Positions 1-7,706 of a stretch of DNA of 9,495 bases are shown piece by piece (position 1 is the first letter of the stretch; every line of letters begins with the position of its first letter). The translations under genes were made by a program, and so were the position numbers. The stretch covers positions 1-9,495 of the forward strand of contig CAJWBY010000164.1 of the NCBI GenBank assembly GCA_913020705.1. The letters are read 5' to 3'. The notes below the pieces were generated by a model that was not told the origin of the DNA, did no database searches, and saw only the letters and a program-made list of their open reading frames with translations. This DNA is from an uncultured Colwellia sp. Lineage in GTDB: Bacteria; Pseudomonadota; Gammaproteobacteria; Enterobacterales; Alteromonadaceae.

Positions 1-413
1 TAAAAGCATTAAAGGAAAGAAACTCTCCTTTATTGGCTGCATAAAATACTTGTTGAATGCCTCAGGGCGTGAAGCTGACATTAAGCCTTTGCAAATTCAG
101 GAGCATATTTAGGTCAATATTAGGCAAGATTTTCTGCACATTTGTGGGGCTGCTTTAAGCTCTTTGCTGTCAGTGTCAAGTCAGTTGAAACACTTTTTAA
201 CCCCAAAACGGTCTATATTTCTGAATCAACATCATCCCACCAAACGTTCGATTCGATACCCAGCCCGACATTATCACTTACTTCTATTACACCAGTAGAT
301 TCAAAATAAAGTGGACATTAGGAACATTGACGTTAAAGTAGCTTTTAGTTACAAACTGCCCAATTTATTAGCAGATACAACCTTTTTGGCTAATAATTAT
401 TAGTTTCCATACT
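1..413. other. Gene-poor left edge; possible decayed sequence
   Basis: There is no intact gene here. Two plus-strand frames are open from the left edge and close at 42-44 and 110-112. Either could be the end of a gene lying outside the window, but 13 and 36 codons are too few to choose between them. A minus-strand frame at 213-317 resembles a protein C-terminus and is listed separately. A perfect 14-bp palindrome (CTAATAATTATTAG) at 390-403 lies just downstream of the kinase stop. It is pure A/T in its core and has no GC stem or T-run, so I do not call it a terminator. No tRNA, IS end or att copy was found by eye. Confidence 0.5.
213..317 (-). pseudogene. Possible C-terminal remnant of a mandelate racemase/enolase-superfamily enzyme
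   Basis: A 34-codon minus-strand frame ends at TAG (213-215) and has no start codon or ribosome-binding site. It reads ...STGVIEVSDNVGLGIESN..., which resembles the closing stretch of mandelate racemase/muconate lactonising enzymes, where a G-x-[IV]-x-[VL]-x-D-x-x-GLG-[IV]-E pattern is common. The frame is closed upstream by a TAA at 318-320. An adjacent frame further upstream reads NVNVPNVHF, which would fit a frameshifted continuation. The family assignment rests on memory of this short motif. It could also be a chance open frame. Confidence 0.2.
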
Positions 414-3170
414 TTACGACAACCAGCGTTTTAATGCTTCTTGCACCTTATTAGGGTTTACTGGCTTAGAGATAAAATCATTCATTCCTACCGCTAGGCA
501 CTTCTCTCTATCGCCTTCCATTGAGTTAGCTGTCATGGCGATTATTGGTATCTCTCGATTACGTACCTTCGATTCTGAATGTCGAATTTTTTGAGTCGCT
601 TCATAACCATCCATTATTGGCATTTGACAATCCATAAAAACTAAATCAAAAGGTAGATTCTCTAAAGAATTTATCGCTTCTTCTCCATTGGCAGCTAAAT
701 CAACTTGCACACCAAATTTTTTCAACAAACCTTGGGCTACTTTCTGATTAACTGCATTGTCCTCTACTACCAGAACTCTTGCGGTAAATTGGGGAAGTTC
801 ACGAGAACTATAGACCGTGACCAACGGCTGTTCTGGTGAGTTAACTCCTGCTACTGTCATTAAAGTATTGTAGAGAATAGTTTGGTCGATAGGTTTATTA
901 AGATATCCATTAAAGCCAGCGGCCTTTAATTTATCAGCATCTCCTCGTTGCCCTTGTGATGTTAGCATCACTAAACGAGTATTTTTAAAAAGGTGATTAT
1001 CATTTTTGATTTTAGTACCGAGCTGAAAACCATCCATTTGAGGCATTTGCATATCTAGAATAGCGATATGGTAAGGTGTCCCTTTTGAACTTTCTTCAGT
1101 TAATTTTTCTAACGCCCTCTTACCGCTATCTACCAAGGTATGTTCAACTTGCCATGTAGTCAGCAGTTGTCCTAACAAAACCCTGTTTGTTAAATTATCA
1201 TCAACAATAAGTATTTTTTGCTCCCGTAAGTTGTCAAAACCTTTCTTTGGCCTCACAGTGTTGGTATTAGCAAGATTTAGTGTAAACCAAAACGTTGAAC
1301 CTTTACCTTCAACACTTTTGATACCTACCTCACCGTCCATCATTTCGACTAACTGCTTACTTATAGATAGCCCTAGCCCTGTGCCTCCGTATTTACGCGT
1401 AGTAGAATCGTCTGCTTGACTGAAACGCTCAAAAAGATTGCTTTGTTGTTCATTACTAAGGCCAATACCAGTATCCGTAATTTCAAAAAGGAATTTTGTA
1501 CGCTGCTCAGTCTGCTCTTGCACTTTGCAATAGACAGATACCTCTCCTTCATCGGTAAATTTAATAGCATTACCAACCAAGTTATTGAGTATTTGTCGAA
1601 TGCGCCCAGGATCAGCAATGAACGACTGACTTAGCATAATGTTAGCGGGACAAATAAGTTCTAGCCCCTTATTATGAGCTTGAAAAGCAATACTGCTGCC
1701 AACGTCATGCAACAACAATTCTAAATCAAATTCAAGGGGTTCAAGCTCTAACAGACCAGCTTCAACTTTGGAAAAGTCAAGAATATCATTAATGATAGTC
1801 AACAGTGATTCGGCACTATACTTTACCGTTTTGGCAAAATTGTACTGTTCTTTATTTAACGACGTATCAAGTAAGAGGTTTGTCATTCCTATCACACCAT
1901 TCATTGGTGTCCTAATTTCATGGCTCATATTGGATAGAAAAATAGATTTTGCATTATTTGCTGCATTTGCTTTATCAATAGCATCATTTAGCGCATTATT
2001 GTGAGACTTTATTTTTGATAAATATTTTGAAATTTCTTGGCTCATGGTGTTTATACCTTGAGCTAAAGTACCTAATTCATCCGAACGACAATCTTTAATT
2101 AAGTCTTTATAATTACCTAATGCAATGTTATTAACTGATTCGCTCATAACGATAAGTCGTTTAAAAACCAGCTTGTTCAAAAAATAAAGTGTGAGTGCAA
2201 TAACGCTAAAAAGAACCAGGGCACCAACTAAAAATAGAGGCAGAATAACAATACTTCCTTCCATTTCTTTCTTTGAAAACAAACTCATTGTATACCATTC
2301 CATTTCCTCGATATACACAATAGCGGCTATATAATTAACTTCATTAATTCTGATATCAATCGTTTTTACCAAACCACTGTTAGTATTATTTTCTAGTTTT
2401 ATTAAGTTGCTTTTATCTAGATCACCCCCGATTACTTGATGCCATTCTTTGTTGGACAAAAACTTTGAAAGAGTGGGATGATTACGACTGGTATCTTCAT
2501 TCAAACTAGTACGAAATACACCATGATTATCAATAAGTACATCTAAAATATATTGGTTAGAGGTACTGAGTAATTTATTAGCAATAGTTGAGATTAGTGC
2601 GTAGCTTCCAACCGTTCCAATGATTTGATCATTTTCTCTTACTATATAATCAAAAAAAACATAGGTGTTTCCATCAATAGTATTAATATCTGCATCCACA
2701 TAAAACTCTTTATTTTCTTCTAGCTTTTTTGGTAGCCAAGAATTTTCTTCTAATTTCAGCGGAACCGTTTTTATGGTATTGCTATCTTTATTCCAATCAA
2801 TACTAGTAAGAGGTGTAATTGAAAGGATAAACCAGCCATAGCATTCTATTACTTGACAATCTTTTTCAGCAGACTGAATCGCTTTTGTTTTAAATTTTTC
2901 ATTATCGTTATTTTTCATCCAGTCTTGATACGAGTTATTGAGCAAGGAACGTTTAACTAAATTTAAGTTTTGTGTAAAATGACTGATGACTTTTTCTTTG
3001 TTGACAATAGCATGTTGAAGCACCATTTTTTTACCTAAATCTTGCTCAACTCCAGTAATAAAATCTTTTAAAAAATATGAAAAAAACACTAATACAATAG
3101 TAAAAACCAAGATAATTAAAAAGATTATTCTAAGACGAATCGAGTTGGTTTTTATGGATTTATTAATCAT
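414..3170 (-). CDS. Membrane-bound hybrid sensor histidine kinase with two receiver domains (BarA/LuxQ-like layout)
   Basis: An inner-membrane two-component sensor that should autophosphorylate a histidine and pass phosphate to its own receiver domains. Numbering is from ATG at 3168-3170 (918 aa). TM1 is about 14-35. A large extracytoplasmic sensor of dCache type (about 40-305) follows, then TM2 about 306-331 and HAMP about 332-385. The H-box is [10 protein letters not shown] (His417), the N-box has Asn534, and the ATPase has DTGIG at about 566 and GGTGLGL at about 595. Receiver 1 carries Asp706 and Lys759; receiver 2 carries Asp847 and Lys902. All catalytic residues are present. No Hpt domain follows, so a separate phosphotransfer protein is needed. 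A TTG at 3213-3215 would add 15 residues. I prefer the ATG because it leaves a short basic tail before TM1 and a plausible promoter lies just upstream, although neither start has a clear Shine-Dalgarno. The ligand and target are unknown. It stands alone, with no response regulator beside it. Confidence 0.93.
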   Translation of the reverse strand: MINKSIKTNSIRLRIIFLIILVFTIVLVFFSYFLKDFITGVEQDLGKKMVLQHAIVNKEKVISHFTQNLNLVKRSLLNNSYQDWMKNNDNEKFKTKAIQSAEKDCQVIECYGWFILSITPLTSIDWNKDSNTIKTVPLKLEENSWLPKKLEENKEFYVDADINTIDGNTYVFFDYIVRENDQIIGTVGSYALISTIANKLLSTSNQYILDVLIDNHGVFRTSLNEDTSRNHPTLSKFLSNKEWHQVIGGDLDKSNLIKLENNTNSGLVKTIDIRINEVNYIAAIVYIEEMEWYTMSLFSKKEMEGSIVILPLFLVGALVLFSVIALTLYFLNKLVFKRLIVMSESVNNIALGNYKDLIKDCRSDELGTLAQGINTMSQEISKYLSKIKSHNNALNDAIDKANAANNAKSIFLSNMSHEIRTPMNGVIGMTNLLLDTSLNKEQYNFAKTVKYSAESLLTIINDILDFSKVEAGLLELEPLEFDLELLLHDVGSSIAFQAHNKGLELICPANIMLSQSFIADPGRIRQILNNLVGNAIKFTDEGEVSVYCKVQEQTEQRTKFLFEITDTGIGLSNEQQSNLFERFSQADDSTTRKYGGTGLGLSISKQLVEMMDGEVGIKSVEGKGSTFWFTLNLANTNTVRPKKGFDNLREQKILIVDDNLTNRVLLGQLLTTWQVEHTLVDSGKRALEKLTEESSKGTPYHIAILDMQMPQMDGFQLGTKIKNDNHLFKNTRLVMLTSQGQRGDADKLKAAGFNGYLNKPIDQTILYNTLMTVAGVNSPEQPLVTVYSSRELPQFTARVLVVEDNAVNQKVAQGLLKKFGVQVDLAANGEEAINSLENLPFDLVFMDCQMPIMDGYEATQKIRHSESKVRNREIPIIAMTANSMEGDREKCLAVGMNDFISKPVNPNKVQEALKRWLS

Positions 3171-3203
3171 CAATTGGGGCAATTTATTAATGTTCTTAAC
3201 GTA

Positions 3204-3232
3204 GTTATAAAACAAATATCATTATTAAGCAA
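3204..3232 (-). promoter_or_regulatory. Candidate promoter of the hybrid kinase
   Basis: On the minus strand, TTGCTT (3227-3232) is followed after 17 bp by TATAAC (3204-3209). The -10 matches the sigma-70 consensus at 5 of 6 positions, but the -35 at only 3 of 6. Transcription would begin near 3197, which supports the ATG at 3170 over the upstream TTG. A short inverted repeat ACGTAA-9 bp-TTACGT at 3247-3267 sits just upstream and could be an operator. This is a by-eye call in AT-rich DNA. Confidence 0.3.
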
Positions 3233-3435
3233 AGTCTATACTGATAACGTAAATCATCATGTTACGTCAAATACTCTTTATTTTGTTCTGGTGCGTTGAG
3301 AAATTCTTAGATTGAAAGTTTGGAACGTCTGGTATCGTATCTTTGCTGACGCTAGTGAGGTGTGGTTTGTATTACCGATAATCTATGTAAAGTAGAATAG
3401 GTGATGCATAACTTTTATTACCTTAAGCTAATTGT

Positions 3436-3468
3436 TTATTACTTTTTGTAAACGCAAAAAGGTAATAA
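3436..3468. repeat. Near-perfect inverted repeat inside the iteron cluster
   Basis: TTATTACTTTTTG (3436-3448) faces CAAAAAGGTAATAA (3455-3468). The arms are complementary except for one extra base, and the spacer is TAAACG. It pairs two copies of the cluster motif head to head. It could be a protein-binding dyad or an extruding hairpin. It lacks a GC-rich stem, so I do not read it as a terminator. Confidence 0.55.
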
Positions 3469-3691
3469 CTAAGTGGTTGTATTTTAAAGGTTATCACTTA
3501 AAAACATCAAATTATTACCTTATTACCTCTAATTTTGGTGTTTTTGAGTGTGTGCATGTACATCATGTCTCTTTCTTCTTATATACTGTTTATTTAATAA
3601 TTCATTTAATAGAAAATAAGAGGTTATAAAAGTAATAAACCCTGTAGGCCACATATACAAAGCGATTGAGCATAACTTTTTCTAAAATAAT

Positions 3692-3709
3692 AAAGGTAAT
3701 ATTACCTTT
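3692..3709. repeat. Perfect 18-bp palindrome AAAGGTAATATTACCTTT
   Basis: This is a perfect 18-bp palindrome made of two head-to-head copies of the cluster motif, followed at once by another copy at 3712-3724. It is a natural dimer-binding site and may be the main recognition point of the candidate origin. Confidence 0.7.
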
Positions 3710-3747
3710 TAAAAAGTAATAACCATAACTCATCATCAAAAACACAT

Positions 3748-3772
3748 AAAAAAACCGCAACTAAGCGGTTTT
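3748..3772 (-). terminator. Rho-independent terminator of the alpA-primase transcript
   Basis: On the minus strand, an 8-bp stem (AAAACCGC/GCGGTTTT, arms at 3751-3758 and 3765-3772) with a 6-nt loop runs into seven T residues (3748-3754). It lies 47 bp beyond the primase-helicase stop codon. It separates the replication operon from the repeat cluster and the kinase. Confidence 0.85.
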
Positions 3773-3818
3773 GGTATTACGATATATTTTAAAAAATCAG
3801 CGACATCACTGTGATCAA

Positions 3819-6581
3819 TTAATCAGGCGTGGTGTTTAAATTAATAGTGATACATTTAACGTTAACATTATTAATGAAGCGACCCTTTGTATCAAGACCA
3901 TCAGCACTGAGCAACCTAACAATTTCTTTCCTTTTACGAGCAATTGCTCCTTTAGATGAGTGATCCATCTTGTTATCGATATAAAAACCAACAACGCGAC
4001 TAGGTGATCTAAGGTAATAACTTTCATTATTATGCAATAAGCATTCATTGATGATTTGAATATCATTAGACCCTTTAGGCAGTTCAAAAACATTGTTTTT
4101 ACAGTCATTTATCCAAGCCCTTATTTCATCAGCAAGATCAGGCAAAGAATTGCTAAATCTTTCACTATGCTTATCAATAGCATACTCAGTATGGAATGCT
4201 TTTAGATTATTTCCGGCCTGTATAGTTGCCTCATCCCCCCCCATTTCAACCATTTTAAACACTTCATCATTTAGAAAGTTAGCAGCATAGTTTTTAATAT
4301 TATTATAATATTCAACCCTGTTTGACTTATAGAGTGGACGTTCAGGTAGCCTATTTTTACCAAGTATTAAACTAAACCTATTGGCAAATTGATCTTCAAT
4401 ACCATACTCAGTCATTAAGCTATCAACTGATTCAGCACTCGCAAATAGCTTAGTAAAAATATCAACGGTTATAGATGGTTCGTACTTAACATTTAATGTA
4501 ATTGAGTTCTGGAGTTGCTTAATTTCTCCTTTCACGGTCTTAAATTCATCAAAGAATATAGCAAAACACCGTTTAAACTCTTTCATTGATTTTCCAACAG
4601 GTTTAGCTTCAAAGATTGCTTCGACTTCTTTTGTACTCATTTCAACAATTAAACCTAAGTCTTTAAGAACGCCACCAAAGAAGAAACCCTTACCCCAATC
4701 AGATACAGCATTTAACCAAAGATAAGCTAGCTTTCTATCTTGAGCAAAACGCGCAGCAACCAACATATTTAAAATATCGTCCAACTCAGGGAAATGCTCT
4801 TTATAATCCTCTACTATTTTAGTGTTAAAAGTACCTGTTTGAAAAGGCATGTGTGTGTAGGTTATTTCAGCAATATCTTCTTTTAACACCAAAGAGTTTT
4901 TATCAGCAAACATATCGACTTTCATGCCTATGTTGTTGCGTTGGCTGTTATAAATGATATGTCTTTCTATTAAGCCTTTTATCCCACTCAATAAAGAATT
5001 AGTTAACTTAGCTGCCTCTTCAGCAATACCTGCCTCTTTTTTCTTTGTGGTATTTGTTAAATGTGCCACAAATATTTCATAAACTTCTTCGTACGAAAAA
5101 ATGGGCGGAACTGCTTTTAATAAATAGTATTTACAATCTATTTTACTAAAACTAATTAGTTCGCCCCACTTATTAAGCGTATACATTTTACTGCTACCTG
5201 AATGCCAGAAAGACATCTCAATGGTTCTAGCGATAGCATAAGGCTTGTAATCAATATCTTCTAAAATAGAAGGTAGCTCTTTAAATGAAACACCCAACGA
5301 ACGATACATCAAGCCCTTTATATCCTTAAGTAATCCATCTAGCCGTTCATTGGTTTTAAATTCTTCATTTTCATCAATAACACGTATGCTATAAGTACAG
5401 CCACCATGTGCTTGAGAGTGGATAATAGGCTTTCCATCGTTATAATAAAACTTTGCGGTAGTTCGCCCATATTCGACACCCTCATGTGGGTCAGGCATTG
5501 ATTTATTATCGTAGAGTTCCCAATCTTCAATCAGATCAGCAACAAAGCCTTCATTGCCACTTGGTAAGGTCAAAGGAAAATCTAACTCTAATTTTCCATT
5601 TACACTTTTTTTGATTACCCTAACAGCTTTCTCGTATGTGATTTCTTGCTTACTAGAGAGAACATTTACTTTATTTTCAATGTACTCATTTCTCACAATA
5701 TCAGCCTCGGCTTGTCTTGCCGTTTTCCCTTGGCTTTTAAGCTTTAAAGCCTGTGAACGTTGCTCTGATGTAATATCCGGTAAGGTTAATAATTCGCTAC
5801 TATCACGAATAAAGGGTTCTGTTATTACCCTTTCAACACCTTCTCCTAATGTCGGTGGAGCTTCAAAGATCAAGCGTTCAGGACTAAAGACAGCCAGATC
5901 AACAATAGCGCGAGGTAATAAACTACCTGCTTTGCTTATATCCCACCAACCATAGCCATTTAACCAGCTTAGTAGCTCTAAAGTCTCTTGGAATACTTCC
6001 AAGTCACCATCGTATAAAAAGAAACAATGTTGGCTTGTCGATTTCTGAGCAATGTCAGTGCCAGTGATTTTAATACCATTTGAAGAACTTGGACGTATCA
6101 AACATGCCGCATCATTAAAACTAGGGGCTAGTTTTGCTAAGTTACCGATGAGTTCTTCTGTATTAGTAAAGGCTGGAAAAGGGCAATTATCGTTGTAATC
6201 ATAATCAAACAACACTAGGCCAGTTACGGGCTGTATCATGTGTTTTTTAGTTCGCGCACGGTAATCGTTTCGATTCTCTTCTGCAAGGGTTAAGTATTCT
6301 GTACTAGTAACAATCTTTGCATTCGTAACATCAAACACACCCGTTGCAATAGCTTCGTTGGGGTTTAGATTGTTGAATAAAGTATTTAGGCCAGTAAAAC
6401 CATCGTTTACTGTAAGAGTTCGCGAATTGCCTTCGGTCATTACGGCATTTGATGTTTTATCAATAGCACCATCAACAAGATTAAACTGTTTGTTTAAATA
6501 CTTAGTAGATGTAAAGACAGTGAACGCGAAAGGCGTATATGTAGTACTGATTTTTTGGGGTGATGTATTAATACTGTTCAT
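3819..6581 (-). CDS. AEP-type primase fused to SF3-like helicase (replication protein of the element)
   Basis: Probable replication initiator that primes and unwinds the element. Numbering is from ATG at 6579-6581 (920 aa). The N-terminal third looks like an archaeo-eukaryotic primase/prim-pol: DYD at 126-128 for metal binding, SQH at 183-185, and a third acidic motif IVDLAVFSPERLIFE with Asp228. A linker (about 364-400, EGVEYGRTTAKF...AHGG) resembles that of phage primase-helicases. The C-terminal half looks like a superfamily-3 helicase: Walker-A-like AVSDWGKGFF (about 625-634, Lys631), Walker B FAIFFDEF (Asp678, Glu679) and a later NRF. The usual Ser/Thr after the Walker A lysine is Gly, an oddity. 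About 170 further residues could bind the origin. This ATG has GGGAG six bases upstream. A TTG at 6606-6608 would add nine residues but has no ribosome site. The start overlaps the 86-aa gene by 14 bp, so it shares an operon with alpA. The family match is by motif only. Confidence 0.8.
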   Translation of the reverse strand: MNSINTSPQKISTTYTPFAFTVFTSTKYLNKQFNLVDGAIDKTSNAVMTEGNSRTLTVNDGFTGLNTLFNNLNPNEAIATGVFDVTNAKIVTSTEYLTLAEENRNDYRARTKKHMIQPVTGLVLFDYDYNDNCPFPAFTNTEELIGNLAKLAPSFNDAACLIRPSSSNGIKITGTDIAQKSTSQHCFFLYDGDLEVFQETLELLSWLNGYGWWDISKAGSLLPRAIVDLAVFSPERLIFEAPPTLGEGVERVITEPFIRDSSELLTLPDITSEQRSQALKLKSQGKTARQAEADIVRNEYIENKVNVLSSKQEITYEKAVRVIKKSVNGKLELDFPLTLPSGNEGFVADLIEDWELYDNKSMPDPHEGVEYGRTTAKFYYNDGKPIIHSQAHGGCTYSIRVIDENEEFKTNERLDGLLKDIKGLMYRSLGVSFKELPSILEDIDYKPYAIARTIEMSFWHSGSSKMYTLNKWGELISFSKIDCKYYLLKAVPPIFSYEEVYEIFVAHLTNTTKKKEAGIAEEAAKLTNSLLSGIKGLIERHIIYNSQRNNIGMKVDMFADKNSLVLKEDIAEITYTHMPFQTGTFNTKIVEDYKEHFPELDDILNMLVAARFAQDRKLAYLWLNAVSDWGKGFFFGGVLKDLGLIVEMSTKEVEAIFEAKPVGKSMKEFKRCFAIFFDEFKTVKGEIKQLQNSITLNVKYEPSITVDIFTKLFASAESVDSLMTEYGIEDQFANRFSLILGKNRLPERPLYKSNRVEYYNNIKNYAANFLNDEVFKMVEMGGDEATIQAGNNLKAFHTEYAIDKHSERFSNSLPDLADEIRAWINDCKNNVFELPKGSNDIQIINECLLHNNESYYLRSPSRVVGFYIDNKMDHSSKGAIARKRKEIVRLLSADGLDTKGRFINNVNVKCITINLNTTPD

Positions 6582-6828
6582 CTTGAACTCCCAAAATATC
6601 GAATTCAATAAGGCTATGTAAATTTAAGGTAGATTCCCACCGTCCATTCGTTATACTAGGTATGTCTTTAATATTCATATTTTTGACTCCTAACCCTGAT
6701 TCGCGAGCGACCAAACTATCGAATCGGGGTTTTCTTATGCTGTATTTATTTCTGACTAGCTCCGAATAAGTTTTTATTTTTACTCCTTCTATTCGGGCTG
6801 TTTTTTCAGAGGAAGTAATAATGCTCAT
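6568..6828 (-). CDS. Hypothetical protein, 86 aa, between alpA and the primase gene
   Basis: I do not recognise this protein. It is small, basic in its first half (several Lys/Arg around residues 10-50) and acidic at the C-terminus (FDILGVQDEQY), with no cysteines, membrane segment or signal peptide. It is very likely translated: AAAGGAGG sits seven bases before its ATG (6826-6828), and that ATG shares one base with the alpA stop codon (TAATG), which implies coupling. Its 3' end overlaps the primase start by 14 bp. Its place in the replication operon suggests a replication or control accessory, but that is inference. An imperfect 10-bp inverted repeat lies inside it at 6694-6729. Confidence 0.7.
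   Translation of the reverse strand: MSIITSSEKTARIEGVKIKTYSELVRNKYSIRKPRFDSLVARESGLGVKNMNIKDIPSITNGRWESTLNLHSLIEFDILGVQDEQY
6694..6729. repeat. Inverted repeat inside the 86-aa gene
   Basis: CCCTGATTCG (6694-6703) and CGAATCGGGG (6720-6729) form a 10-bp stem with a 16-base loop. The odd pair is T-G in plus-strand RNA and C-A in minus-strand RNA. On the plus strand the stem is followed by TTTTC. It is GC-rich against AT-rich surroundings. It could be an RNA structure acting between alpA and the primase gene, or a weak plus-strand terminator blocking antisense transcription. Confidence 0.4.
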
Positions 6829-7019
6829 TACAAGTCCTCCTTTGAATTTTTATCCAACCACTTTTCAATGACTGTACTTTTCCAGCCAAGACAGCGACCA
6901 TTTATGATAATTGGCTCGGGTAAAATTTTATCTTTAGCCCACCATCGCCATACGGTTACTTTTGATTTATTAACTAGATTTGCTAATTCCTGAAGTGAAA
7001 TTATTGTAGTAGGGTTCAT
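6828..7019 (-). CDS. alpA: AlpA-family DNA-binding regulator / excisionase-like protein
   Basis: A 63-aa protein that is almost entirely one winged helix-turn-helix of the AlpA (MerR-like) family. The pattern LQELANLVNKSKVTVWRWW, then ILPEPIIINGRCLGWKSTVIEKWL, is the family signature, and the length is typical. AlpA proteins of integrative elements act as transcriptional activators of integrase or as excision directionality factors, and often also control the primase operon. It is the first gene of a three-gene minus-strand operon. Its TAA overlaps the ATG of the 86-aa gene. The ribosome site before its ATG (7017-7019) is weak (AAGAGATC), and the 90-bp leader carries an inverted repeat. Which role it plays here cannot be told from sequence. 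Confidence 0.88.
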   Translation of the reverse strand: MNPTTIISLQELANLVNKSKVTVWRWWAKDKILPEPIIINGRCLGWKSTVIEKWLDKNSKEDL

Positions 7020-7025
7020 CTTTTG

Positions 7026-7047
7026 ATCTCTTGTTGTTTAAAGAGAT
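7026..7047. promoter_or_regulatory. Inverted repeat in the alpA leader: candidate operator
   Basis: ATCTCTT (7026-7032) and AAGAGAT (7041-7047) form a 7-bp perfect dyad with an 8-bp spacer, starting 6 bp upstream of the alpA start codon. The left arm includes the weak ribosome site, so either a bound protein or an RNA hairpin here could limit alpA translation. Confidence 0.4.
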
Positions 7048-7065
7048 TAGATAATACTCGATTTG

Positions 7066-7097
7066 ATTACATCTAAATAAGGGATGATTTCTGTCAA
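7066..7097 (-). promoter_or_regulatory. Weak candidate promoter for the alpA operon
   Basis: A perfect minus-strand TTGACA (7092-7097) overlaps the T-run of the preceding terminator. The best -10, TGTAAT (7066-7071), lies at a long 20-bp spacing. At 17 bp the sequence is AGATGT, a poor match. A promoter is expected here because a terminator separates alpA from the upstream operon. The imperfect spacing would suit a promoter that needs an activator. Confidence 0.25.
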
Positions 7098-7125
7098 AAA
7101 AAGTTCCCGTCACACATACGGGGAA
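7096..7125 (-). terminator. Terminator of the int-198aa operon, overlapping the stop codon
   Basis: Minus-strand arms TTCCCCGT and ACGGGAA (7118-7125 and 7104-7110) pair with one bulged C around a 7-base loop. They are followed after one C by seven T residues (7096-7102). The TGA of the 198-aa gene (7110-7112) lies at the stem/loop junction, so the last codons form part of the terminator. Confidence 0.65.
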
Positions 7126-7706
7126 GGACCTCTTCTACTACCTTGTAAATCTGTATCGGGTTCAGGAAAGCTCAATAAAAACATCTTTTGGGCTCCTTCC
7201 GACCAAGCACCAGGATATCTGATGTTTAACTCTTCTATTAACTCACTGCCTTCTTTTGTCTTTGTCCAATTCAGATAGCTCTTATCTAATGTAGAAGCCT
7301 TTACCTTGTAATTTGGAAAATTCTTAGCCATCATAGACGCTACCAAAAGCGTTGCAACCTCTCTTGTCTGTCCACAAAACTGACACAACTCAAAAATTGA
7401 TTTATATGCTTCATGGAATGCAAAATGTCGGTCGTTTTTAGGTATATTGTTTCTGTAATTATAAATTCTTAATAATCTATTTGAAGATGCTATAGCGAGT
7501 TGTTCGAGTAAAGCACCTTTAAGTGGAATGTTTATTCTATTACATTCAATAACGACGTAATCCATATAATCAGGATCTTGAGTTTTCAACCACCAGCTAA
7601 AGTACTTTTCTACAATAAAATTATTCTTCTTCCAATCTCTTTCATTACAGTATTTATTCATGAGAGCTGTTTTTTTTTCATCACTCAGTTGTTCAATGTT
7701 TTTCAT
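7110..7706 (-). CDS. Hypothetical protein, 198 aa, translationally coupled to the integrase
   Basis: I do not recognise this protein. It looks soluble and probably helical, rich in Trp, Tyr, Lys and Glu, with no signal peptide or membrane segment. A CQFC pair sits at about residues 108-111 and two other cysteines lie nearer the N-terminus, too few for an obvious zinc finger. A segment around residues 130-160 (ASTLDKSYLNWTKTKEG) could be helix-turn-helix-like, but this is weak. The tail is Pro/Arg-rich (PEPDTDLQGSRRGPSPYV). Its ATG (7704-7706) shares one base with the integrase stop (TAATG), with an AGG ribosome site inside the integrase end, so the two are co-translated. A terminator covers its stop codon. 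Partnership with the integrase in recombination, or an accessory interference function, are both possible guesses. Confidence 0.78.
   Translation of the reverse strand: MKNIEQLSDEKKTALMNKYCNERDWKKNNFIVEKYFSWWLKTQDPDYMDYVVIECNRINIPLKGALLEQLAIASSNRLLRIYNYRNNIPKNDRHFAFHEAYKSIFELCQFCGQTREVATLLVASMMAKNFPNYKVKASTLDKSYLNWTKTKEGSELIEELNIRYPGAWSEGAQKMFLLSFPEPDTDLQGSRRGPSPYV

Larger units (their letters stand above)
3369..3724. repeat. Cluster of TTATTACC / AAAAGTAATAAAC repeats: candidate replication origin (iterons)
   Basis: This AT-rich gap between the primase-helicase terminator and the kinase holds about ten copies of an 8-bp motif in both orientations. Exact TTATTACC/GGTAATAA occurs at 3415-3422, 3461-3468, 3512-3519 and 3520-3527, the last two directly in tandem. 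One-mismatch copies lie at 3369-3376, 3436-3443, 3631-3638, 3695-3702, 3699-3706 and 3715-3722. A longer 13-mer, AAAAGTAATAAAC, is present inverted at 3434-3446 and direct at 3628-3640, with a 12/13 match at 3712-3724. An 11-bp direct repeat, GCATAACTTTT, flanks the cluster at 3406-3416 and 3670-3680. The motif also occurs singly inside the primase gene (4013-4020, 5822-5829, 5914-5921), so only the density is unusual. Beyond the repeats, this roughly 600-bp gap has no credible gene. Origin function is inferred from the position next to a primase-helicase, as in P4-type elements. Confidence 0.5.

Noticed and set aside
2..112. Plus-strand C-terminal coding fragment at the left edge (36 codons, or an alternative 13-codon frame at 3-44)
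   Set aside because: Two competing short frames, no recognisable family and no start in the window; not enough to call a gene.
390..403. Perfect palindrome CTAATAATTATTAG after the kinase stop codon as a terminator
   Set aside because: No GC stem and no following T-run on the minus strand.
3213..3606. TTG start of the hybrid kinase at 3213-3215
   Set aside because: No ribosome site before it, and the best candidate promoter -10 lies downstream of it (3204-3209); the ATG at 3168-3170 gives a normal short cytoplasmic tail. Still possible.
3432..3629. 65-aa plus-strand open frame in the repeat region
   Set aside because: No ribosome-binding site, low-complexity composition, and it runs straight through the inverted and tandem repeats; a chance frame.
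5554..5955. 133-aa plus-strand open frame
   Set aside because: Lies fully antisense to the primase-helicase; its coding features are explained by the real gene on the other strand.
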